Shown here: positions 53,520 to 61,873 of the stretch, in pieces
How positions within the stretch are numbered: position 1 is the first letter of the stretch
How the letters are laid out: each line of letters opens with the position of its first letter
NCBI GenBank assembly: GCA_963675135.1
Contig: OY776122.1
Span: 21,950,881-22,014,880 of the forward strand
DNA from: Galeopsis tetrahit
Lineage: Eukaryota > Streptophyta > Magnoliopsida > Lamiales > Lamiaceae
Length of the DNA: 64,000 bases
Direction of reading: 5' to 3'
Position numbers and translations under genes: made by a program
Notes under the pieces: generated by a model
Told to the model about the DNA's origin: nothing
Databases searched by the model: none
The model's input: the letters and a program-made list of their open reading frames with translations, nothing else

Positions 53520-55070
53520 AATAGGCGATTCGACCCGCCGAGGAGACAGGGAAAACATAATGAGTAGGCCGTGGGATACCTGGTATGCCGAACTGGTGTA
53601 ATCTTAGGAGATCCGCCTGTGAGTTGTCCATATGGTCAAGGCGTAATGCACCGACTTCCTTGACCACTGCCCAAACTAACGCCAGTATGGCTTCACTAGA
53701 AACCCGCCGATCAACAAAGTTACACCGATTTCGAATATACTAAATGGCCCCAAACACATGTCACAAAAGCAGTACGCCACAAAGTGAATACCTGTGAGCT
53801 AACGAACAGTTCATCGACTGGACAACCAAATGATGAAAACCTGCTGATAAGTCCAGTGAAAGTTGGAAGGCTGATGCCAGTCTACTCCAAACTTCTCTGA
53901 CGAGAGCGCAGTCTAAAAGTAAATGATCCAGAGATTCTGAAGCAGAACAGCAAAAGATACAAACCGATGGTCCAATAAAGCCACGGCACTGGAGGACATC
54001 GAGGATGGGAAGGCGACCAAGAATAGAATAGTCCGCCATAATACAAAAGACCGTCGAGGGGGTGCCAATAAGCCATCTAGATTCAGAAGCGAAAATGTTA
54101 ATGTGCTCCCTGACGCCAGGCCAAATAGATGAAGAAATGTATCGAGTCTGAGGTTGTGCATGAGCGTCCAAGTGACGTTTATGAATGTAGTCGAAGAAAG
54201 GAGTTCTTGGGTTAAGAATATCTCATGCAAAGTGAAAAAGGAAGGCCTTGTTGGCAATACTGAAGGAACGAATACCCAAATAACCCTCCGTTTTTGGCGC
54301 ACAAACCTTGGACCAGGCCACAATTGCATATCCCCTTTTATTTCGATTTTAGAATCCCGTCCAGATGAAGTTTTTGATAGCTGTATCCATGTGATTAAGC
54401 AGAGATTTCGGCCATCTGTATATCATCATCGAATGCACAAAGCTACTAAGGATCACCGACTCGACAAGACAGATTCGTCCAGCCATAGAAAGAGAGGACC
54501 TTTTACAATTGGAAAATTTAGCCAAAATACGATCAGTTATCGGCTGTAAATGAATCTTCCTTGGAACGCCCCTGAATATAGGATATAGGAACCCCAACCC
54601 AAAAACGGAAGAGAGCCCTACTGAACACCTAGAATGCGTTTAGTAGCCCTACGGACGATGGATCGAACTGCAGTTCCAAAAAAAAGACACTTGATCTTTC
54701 TCTGGACTAGAATGTTGCCCCGATAATGATGCATACTCAGAGAGAATCCTACAAAGCGCCCTGCAATTAGCAACCGAAGCATGACAAAACACAATAATAG
54801 AATCCGCAAAAAAAAAAACAAATGAGAGGGAAAAGAAAGGCCCCTGCCAGCTATAATTGAGGGTCCCGTGATTCACTGATCGTGCAATAAGTCGACTCAA
54901 GACATCCTCAGCCAGACAAAATAAAATTGGAGATAACGGATCCCCTTGCTGCACCCCCTAGGAGCATTGAAAATAACCAAAGGGAAACCAAGGAAAGCAG
55001 TCAAGCCGAAACCAGTGCCATCCTAAAATAACCCAATAGGCGTACGAATATCTGCTTCGAAAGGACCAAG
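53520..55070 (-). pseudogene. LINE ORF2 fragment within the mitochondrial-like block (LINE-2)
   Basis: The minus strand shows, in order, QQGDPLSPILFCLAEDVLSR (54954), a decayed polymerase site (FFADS in place of YADD), FRGVPRKIHLQPITDRIL and RICLVESVILSSFVHSMMIY (54597-54349). Then comes the zinc-finger region with CIFCCSASESLDHLLLDCAL (54171-53761). It is the same L1 group as LINE-1, but with many frameshifts. It could have entered the mitochondrial genome before transfer, since plant mitochondria hold nuclear retroelement pieces, or jumped into the NUMT later. No target duplicate was found. Confidence 0.75.
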
Positions 55071-56862
55071 AGAGTATCTATTTACGCTATTCTTAGCATC
55101 TCGAGAGAAGCAGTCGATTAGTGAGCATCCCATCTCATAAGGAAAGCCTTAAGGCTTGGTTGCGGGGGAGAAGGACTAAGGATCAGCCTAATGGGACCTA
55201 GAGGAGCTATAGACTCTTGTTAGTCAGTTTCCCCGCTACTATGTCTTGGAGGAAGGGAAGATAATGACATTGAAACAACAGCGTATTCAACAAGATCCAA
55301 TTGAACATATCCATAAAAGAATGTTAGGAAGAATATATCTTATCAATGTCTCCTTTTCACAATCGCCAATCGAAAGAGTGCAACCATGGCAAGCAAGACG
55401 CGAATAGAGTTATCTTTCACAACACGGGAGATTAAAACTATATATCGAAGTCCACACCCTCTCTCTGTAGCCCTTTTCAACCAAGCGTGCGAGGAATTTT
55501 TATTCAAAGGCTACGCTCCTGAAAGCCTTTAAAACTACCCTAGTTCGAGTCAAGCCTATGTGACCAATGCACTTATGCTGCCTTCACTCCAAATCAATTT
55601 CAAAGAAGCTTGGGACGAGAGGGCATCGGTATCAAAGAGAAAACCACTGTTTAAAAAGATAGCAGCCAGTTCAACTAAAGAGCTCATTATCTCTATCCCA
55701 CTTATAACTCCAAGTGTGTTGCGCAGTGGAATTTTCATTTCACCAGAAAGGGATTCGGATTAAGAGAGTAAAGTGACTTTGGGGCTTGGCTATGGGGCAC
55801 TTTCGGCAAGATAGACGGGGTTGGAAAGAAAGTCCACTCAGCAGCATGCCTTTCTCCAAGCGATGAAGACAAGACTGTAACCACGAACAAATGTGATTCA
55901 TTTAATGAAAAGGAAGAATCCGATCTGCTATGAAAACCTTCCCCTGTAGCTATCCCTGGAGTTGGAGTTATGGAGCTAACTACCAGTGTTAGACCACCTC
56001 TTTTTTGGGAGTCTTTTTGCTTTATCGACCGGTCTTTATTGGAATGACAAGACTCTGCAAGACCTGTGCGCATCAAGCATGAAAGTTCCGCATGTGCCTC
56101 CGGGGTTGCTACTGCTAATCGATTCCAAGGTGTCCTATGCCATTAAGCGATCCAATCCACCGTGCTCGTGGCAATCCTTTCAAAGCATCCCGTGCAGCTA
56201 GCCCTGGAGCTTTGTATCGGTATTCGAAGTGAAGAACCTAACTGGACTTTCTTTTTGGGAGTTGAATCATCAATCTCAGACTTGGCTTGACCAAGGACGA
56301 TAGACTGGACGATCTGCCTTCATCAACAACTAAAGTAGGAAGCCAGGGCTGTTTTTTCGCCTGTGTGGGTGCTCGTCCTGATGTTAATTGAGTGAACCGA
56401 TCCACCAACGTTCAGTCTTTTTGTACCCCATTTTGTCTCGCTTGGTTTCACTGCTTACCAAGTAGATTCCTCTTGCTCCAGGCGATGGGGACCTTTCGTC
56501 ACATGTAGGAAAGGATTGGGAGAAAACTATTGGAAAGAGACAGAGAAGCCAAGGCCATTGGATCTCTCAGTTCGAACGGGCGGTATGGGGGAAAGCCCCA
56601 CTCGGCATACAGGTAGGCGCGCCACTGCCTTCTTTCGGTTTTTCAAACCTCCCATGGAGCTAGCCTAGAAGCTCAACCTTTTCACCTTTTTCTTTCCCGG
56701 TGGTGGTGGAAATCCTTGTTGGGCTAATGAAGCTGACCTAAGAGGCTAAGCAATTGCCTGAGGGAATTCATTTAAGGAACAAGAATCCCATGTCTCTCGA
56801 CGAACCAATCCAATAAAGCGAATCTACAAGCTGTAGTCTATTTCCAGTTTAGTTCTTTGTAT

Positions 56863-57609
56863 TCAATAAGTATTGTTCTTTGTATTCAATAAGTATTGCA
56901 TGATCGAATAATTCAAGGAAGAGCGCACTGCGGGGAGGGTCCTTTGTTGTAGATGACTCCTCGGGCCGCCGGAGCGGGACTTCTTTGGGAAAAAGAACAA
57001 GAATAACTTCGTTTTTTTGAAGGAGTCGTCATTTTCTATTAGGAAGGCTGTGCCATTTAGAACCCCGACGTATTTCGGATGCTTGAAGGCCCTGCTGACC
57101 CGAAGTGATTTAGAAAGATTATTCTTTATCGATGATGATCGGTCATGGTATCCATATTCTTGCTTCTTTTTCGGCCAAATCCTGATGTTTTGCTTCTTCC
57201 GATCGTCGAGCCTGATCGACTCGACTCTTTTCCCCGACCCTCGGCCTCTCACTTCCTTTCGTTCTTCTTCTGTACCGTCGCTTGAATGAAGACACCCGAT
57301 CGGCCCGACTTTCCCAAATTCCCACCGCAGGTCCTTCGCCTTTCCAGATTTTTCGCGTCGTTTTAGTCGTCGTGGTCGACGGGGAAGAAAGAAATGAATG
57401 AATGTTCTTTTGGGAAAATGTATAATAATACACCTACCGAGGTGAAAGCCAAAGGTGAGTCTCATAGGTGGACGTATCGAACCGAAATAAGATCTAAGAT
57501 TGAGATCTTGATACACTGATTTCCCATAATAATAAATAGAGTCAATGGTGAGTCCGTCGTGGGAAGAGCCGTTTCCTTCTTGCTTGATAGAGGGGCTTCT
57601 ATTCACCAA
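56863..57609 (-). pseudogene. rps3: mitochondrial ribosomal protein S3 exon 2, truncated
   Basis: S3 is a small-subunit ribosomal protein encoded in plant mitochondria as two exons split by a group II intron. The minus strand reads YYYGKSVYQDLNLRSYFGSI (conserved start of exon 2, from about 57537), FGFHLGRCIIIHFPKRTFIH, LPRRPRRLKRREKS and GKVGPIGCLHSSDGTEEE. After these come RAFKHPKYVGVLNG and LPAVRSSLNYSIMQYLLNTK, then a stop at 56863. Normal S3 runs to roughly 500 residues or more; here the coding sequence breaks off after about 225 residues of exon 2. The residues before YYYGK are probably intron sequence read through. The break falls at a direct repeat ATTCAATAAGTATTG (about 56859-56898). 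Exon 1, rps19 and rpl16, usual neighbours, are not seen. Confidence 0.85.
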
Positions 57610-57631
57610 TGCAGACTAAAAGAAAAGTGAT

Positions 57632-57670
57632 CTCCGAACTGTGCTGGATAGTGACCCATCATACGGCTCT
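57632..57670 (-). ncRNA. group II intron domain V-like hairpin (rps3 intron)
   Basis: On the minus strand GAGCCGTATGATGGG ... AGCACAGTTCGGAG matches the domain V pattern of plant organelle group II introns (GAGCCGTATG / CGGTTCGG type). It stands about 90-130 bp upstream of the rps3 exon 2 sequence, where the 3' end of the rps3 intron should be. Domain V holds the catalytic core; the copy here is not expected to be active in the nucleus. Confidence 0.6.
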
Positions 57671-57699
57671 CAAACCCAACCTGTGGTGGATCCCGGGAG

Positions 57700-58613
57700 A
57701 CAAAGTCAAAGCGCTTTATTCTCGTGATAGGCTTTAGCTTTAAAGCCGCTATCGTTCGGTTCAGATAAGTCAATCAAGTCCCTTCGCTCAGGTGGTCTTT
57801 CCTAACGTTCAGAGTTGTTCTGGTTTGAGATGAGAAAGGAGCACCGGCCGAGCGCCATAAATGAATAAGAAATTGATAGCAGAGGGAATCAATGATTCTT
57901 ATTCGACCGAGTTATAGCGAGCAAGATGTCGATTACACACCGGGGGTTGGTAAGAACTGAGGGACAATGCTCCCTAACCTAAGTGGACCTACCAGCGAAG
58001 CAACTGGTACTTGATCGGGCAGAGGGGGGGGGTTTGGTTTCGTGCAACGCCCTCGCAGCAAGAAAAGGCAGTTGTCATTTGAAAGGAAAGACCCTTTCTT
58101 TCTTATTAGAAAAGCCTAAACGTCCTTTATTTTATTGAAAATGAAAGCCGCTAACGAGCAAGAAAACGGATGCGCTAACGCGCCTTTACTAAGAAACGAA
58201 TCTAAATAGTTGCCCTTCTTTCTCAAAGTCCATTTTATCACTTCTTGCTTTAGTTTAGTTTGATTGCAACTAGCGCGCTTGACTAATAAGATAGAAAGTC
58301 AAGGCTCCTCTCCTCTTTTACGAATCTACAACTCTCTTTATTGAGCGAGACTCCGCCCATATCCTTACTAGTGGTTATTCTTCATTTTCCATTCTATCAT
58401 TTGTTTGACAGCTTAAACGAGGCTCCCCTTTCGATAGGTTTTTGCTTTTTTTTTTATCAAGATAGGTCAAGGGCGCGTCGGAACGGTTGGTAGCTGCTTA
58501 GTCTCATCCGACTTAAAGAAAAGTTTCCTTGTACTTATTTTTTTTTTCAAAGAAGAAAGGGGGTCGATTTAGGCTCCTTCCCTTCTACTGCTACTGCATA
58601 GCTGCGCTAGTAG
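57700..58613. other. mitochondrial spacer or intron sequence
   Basis: Probably the body of the rps3 intron and upstream spacer, judged from position and composition. No coding sequence or RNA gene was recognised. Confidence 0.4.
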
Positions 58614-59284
58614 TAGGGTTGGCAACGGGGCGGGTATGGGACGGGTATGGCCTGTCCCAGGACCCGCCCCGCCAAAAAAATTTATACCCGTTACCCGTCC
58701 CGCCCCGCCTCAAAATCCGCCAAAACCCGCCCCGTCCCGTTCCGCGAACCCGGCGTGTATACCCGCCCCGCTATCACTTTTTTTTTTATAAAATAAATAT
58801 GTTATTTAAATAAAATAGCACATTTAAAATCGACTTTTATAATCACAATAAAACATTAACTCCAACATTAAATAGAACATAAAATCTTAAAAAATATACA
58901 TATTGTTCAATGCAAAATTAACCTAATAAAATCAAATGCATAACACAATTAATATCTCAATTCTCAACACTCGTTGATAGATAATTACATGTTCTGTTAC
59001 TGTGTAAACCCAAAAATTAGAATTTATAAAGTTTTTTTAATATATATTTATTATATTAATATATATATTTTTATATTAATATATATATATATATTAATTA
59101 TTATATATATGCGGGTCGGGTTCGGATCGGGTATATACAATTCCATTACCCGTCCCATATCCGGCAGATATTCGTTGATCGGGTATTTACCCGCCCCGAA
59201 ACCCGTTTGACCGGGTATTTACCCGCCCCGTGCGGGCCGGTTTCATGCGGGTTCGGGTTTTTACCCGTCCCATTGCCAACCCTA
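58614..59284. mobile_element. hAT-like non-autonomous element inside the NUMT
   Basis: The left end TAGGGTTGGCAACGGGGCGGG and the right end CCCATTGCCAACCCTA pair as inverted repeats. An 8-bp target duplicate GCTAGTAG (58606-58613) and GCTAGCAG (59285-59292) differs at one base. ACCCGCCCCG/CGGGGCGGGT words fill both subterminal parts, and the middle is AT-rich with TA repeats. 671 bp, non-coding. Confidence 0.8.
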
Positions 59285-60085
59285 GCTAGCAGGTACTACG
59301 AGCCCTCTGTCCCACGCATCTAACCAACTCGCGTGGTTCACCGGTTCCAACGAAAACTCTCATTTGTTTGTTAAAGCGGAGCATAGTGCGTTTTAGGCGC
59401 CGAGCGCTAAATGTATCTTCTTTCGTTTCGGGTTATTCACTGATCTGAAACTTAGCACTTCGTTTCTTATTGATTCCAAGGGCGGCGACATTCTTGAGTG
59501 AAGTTTATCCGAACCGAATTAGCACTTCACAGATCAGGCTAGGCCTCTCCAGCTGAGCTGGGCGCCGAGGCCCTGGATGCGCTAGCGATTGGCACATAGG
59601 GGAGTGGTTGCCCGGGTTTCTCGGCCAGTTGCTACACTGACACGAGTAGGGGACATGCAACGCCTAAATTGCGGAGCAAAGAGGTAAGCTCAGCAGAGAC
59701 TTAAACGTATAATCGGTATTGAACACTTTCTGAACACTAACCCAGGAAAGTGAGCATTCACAATCAAGACTAATAACAATGAGTGAAGCAAGCTTCTGAC
59801 CAAAGTCGAGGGGAAATAAGAACCATTTGAGGGATCATCGCCTACTTCTCATGGACTAGCCCACGACGCTATTTAGTGATCTCAAACCTTGGAGAGGAGA
59901 CCAGTCCAGTCTCCAGAAACAATCTTTTACGAAATTCAGATTAAAGGGTTCACTCTAAAGCTCAATCATTATTTAGGGTTTTATTTTATTCAAGGGGATT
60001 TCCCAATGGGCAACTCAGGAACGACTGCCAAAGCCGCTGCTGATGAAGATCAGACCAGAAGCAAAATGATCGATATTTTTAATCA
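59285..60085. other. right part of the mitochondrial-like block
   Basis: Mitochondrial-style spacer. A 68-codon frame at 59889-60095 (plus strand; ends MGNSGTTAKAAADEDQTRSK...) is not recognised and may be chance. No RNA gene was found. Confidence 0.35.
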
Positions 60086-60316
60086 CCGTAATTAAATTAT
60101 TTAATTTGAAATACATAATTTAGTAAATTCTCATTTAGAAATAAATATGATATGCTTTGAGAATTTAATAATGAACAATTAAAGTTAAAATGAATTGAAT
60201 TAAAGAATTAAAACTAAAATTAAATTGTATATATATTAATTGCATTCACAACATGTCGACTATAATGCTCTCGGTCGCGGGGTCGACCCCTGCTGCTCGC
60301 GAAAATCGCGAATTAT

Positions 60317-60375
60317 GGTGGCCCAGCGGTGAGGGTGTGTGTTGGTGGCCCTTGGTACCTGGGTTCGAAACCCAG
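60317..60375 (+). promoter_or_regulatory. tRNA-like pol III A and B boxes, possible SINE head
   Basis: TGGCCCAGCGG (A-box pattern) is followed about 35 bases later by CTGGGTTCGAAACCCAGG, which contains a perfect B box GGTTCGAAACC. The whole does not fold into a full tRNA, so a SINE head or tRNA relic is likelier than a working tRNA gene. Confidence 0.4.
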
Positions 60376-60409
60376 GTTCTAATTTTTTAAAAACTAATGA
60401 AATGAAATG

Positions 60410-60666
60410 ACAACGGATTATAGCAGTTGTCAATTGGCAACGGATGTGGGCCCTCACTAAAAGGCAACGGATTACACGCGCTCGCTAATTGGCAACGGCC
60501 GTCTGCAGTTGTAAAAAGGCGACGGATACAATAATTCCGTCACCTTTAAAATGGCAACGAGCATATTGGCAACGGGGAGATTCCGTTGCCTTTTTCGTTG
60601 CCTTTTAGATTAAAGAGGGAGATTCTGTTGCCTTTCTCCTCACCTTTTGAACAATTTTTTATAGTG
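60410..60666. mobile_element. CACTA-like right end with GGCAACGG subterminal repeats
   Basis: Many GGCAACGG/CCGTTGCC words in both directions lead to the terminus TTTTTTATAGTG, the inverse of a CACTA start. CAT follows (60667-60669). The matching left end was not found with confidence; the GGCAACGG block at 50286-50515 may be related. Confidence 0.5.
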
Positions 60667-60721
60667 CATTATAATCTTAGATAATTAGTTTTTGCTATCA
60701 AACATGTCCCTACAGTACATA

Positions 60722-60935
60722 CACTACAAAAAAAATCATGTTTAGTGACAAAAAGTTTAGTGACATTTGAATTTTTGTCACTAAAAACATATGTGTAGTG
60801 ACAAAAAATTTCCACCGTTACAAAATAGCGTAAGGTGTGCTCATTAGTGACAATTTTATATGTTGTCAATATTTCATTTAAAATTTGTCACTAAAACCAC
60901 ACATATAGTGACAAATAATTCAATACGTTACAAAA
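60722..60935. mobile_element. CACTA-like left end, cut by copia-3
   Basis: It starts CACTACAAAAAAAATCATG and has TTAGTGACAAAAA/TTTTTGTCACTAAAA units in both orientations, as in CACTA subterminal regions. It is interrupted at 60936 by the copia LTR; the rest lies beyond the window. Confidence 0.65.
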
Positions 60936-61799
60936 TGTAGATGTTGTTAATTCCTAAATGTCTTAACATTATCAACAACATCTTAATTTGACCTTCCGAG
61001 ATTTTTTCTAAGTCTTTTCTAAAATGCTACATTATATGTTGATCTAAATGTTGTCGCATTTCTGGCAGGATCTAGAAGCTTCTACAAGGATCTGGAACCT
61101 GGAAGATTCCAGAACATTGGAGAACATGCTAGAACAGCCTGGATGCATTTGGCACGACCTGGAGCATCCTAGAAGGATCTAGAAAGATCATGGAAGTAGT
61201 GGAAGTTGAGTTTCCTAAAAAATAGGACCTCAATGTGGAAGCCTCTAGAATTTCGTATCCCACACTATAAATACCCATTGAAGGCTTCATAATTCAGTGT
61301 GCTCTATTCGATCAATATCCTAGACCGAGCGTTCATCCCTGTAAGGAAATTGTGGCCAATAGTTCTACATTTTAGTTCATACGTTGTATACCACCCGTAT
61401 GACTGTGTGTCTTCTTATCTATTGAGAGTGTAATCATTAGATAGACTAGGCATTTCGACAGTGTATAATTTATACACTTAGTTCGTTTTCTAGACTTGGC
61501 ACCTGCCTCGTTTATAGTTTCATTGTGAAAGTTATTGTTGTAACATTTCACACAACATTTGTACTTGAAGATAAGTATTGATTTTACGCCATAAGGCAGA
61601 CATAGATTTTTATTTATAAAATCTATGTTAAAAGTATTTCCATTGTGTCTCGTTTGTTTTTAGTGTTTCAAGTCTTCCGCTGTGTATCTTAATTTCTGAT
61701 ATTCTGTTAGAGTCAGTGTTGCACTATTTGTCTCAACATTCTGTGCAACATTTATCTACTTATACTTAAACACTTCTATACACCCACACCACACTTTCA
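60936..61799 (+). repeat. 5' LTR of copia-3 (864 bp)
   Basis: From TGTAGATG to CACTTTCA. The TATA box TATAAATA is at 61266-61273. A heat-shock-element-like run GAAgaTTCcaGAA is at 61102-61114 and a two-unit GAAgcTTC at 61075-61082, at positions equal to those in copia-2. Confidence 0.9.
61102..61114 (+). promoter_or_regulatory. heat-shock-element-like run in copia-3 LTR
   Basis: GAAgaTTCcaGAA gives three exact alternating units, about 150 bp upstream of the TATA box. It is kept between two diverged copies of the family. Confidence 0.55.
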
Positions 61800-61801
61800 G
61801 T

Positions 61802-61813
61802 TGGTATCAGAGC
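61802..61813 (+). other. primer-binding site, initiator tRNA-Met (copia-3)
   Basis: TGGTATCAGAGC lies two bases after the LTR end, identical to the site in copia-2. Confidence 0.92.
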
Positions 61814-61873
61814 TGATACCTGACGACACTAGGTTAGATCTTTGGTCAAGTGTGTTTTTAGTTTAGTTTAGCA

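Larger units (their letters stand above)
52436..60085. other. Mitochondrial-like DNA in nuclear context (NUMT)
   Basis: Base composition changes sharply from very AT-rich to mixed, with the purine/pyrimidine-patchy style of plant mitochondrial spacer (AAGGAAAG, CTTTCTTTC, GGCTTGGTT words). The block contains rps3 exon 2 and a group II intron domain V on the minus strand. Nothing else codes for a full mitochondrial protein. A hAT-like element (58614-59284) with an 8-bp duplicate splits it, which fits nuclear residence. The left edge is the A-run; the right edge near 60085 is judged only from composition. Confidence 0.75.

Noticed and set aside
60260..60457. tRNA gene at the B box near 60350
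   Set aside because: The T-arm-like palindrome is good, but no acceptor stem or anticodon arm can be built around it.
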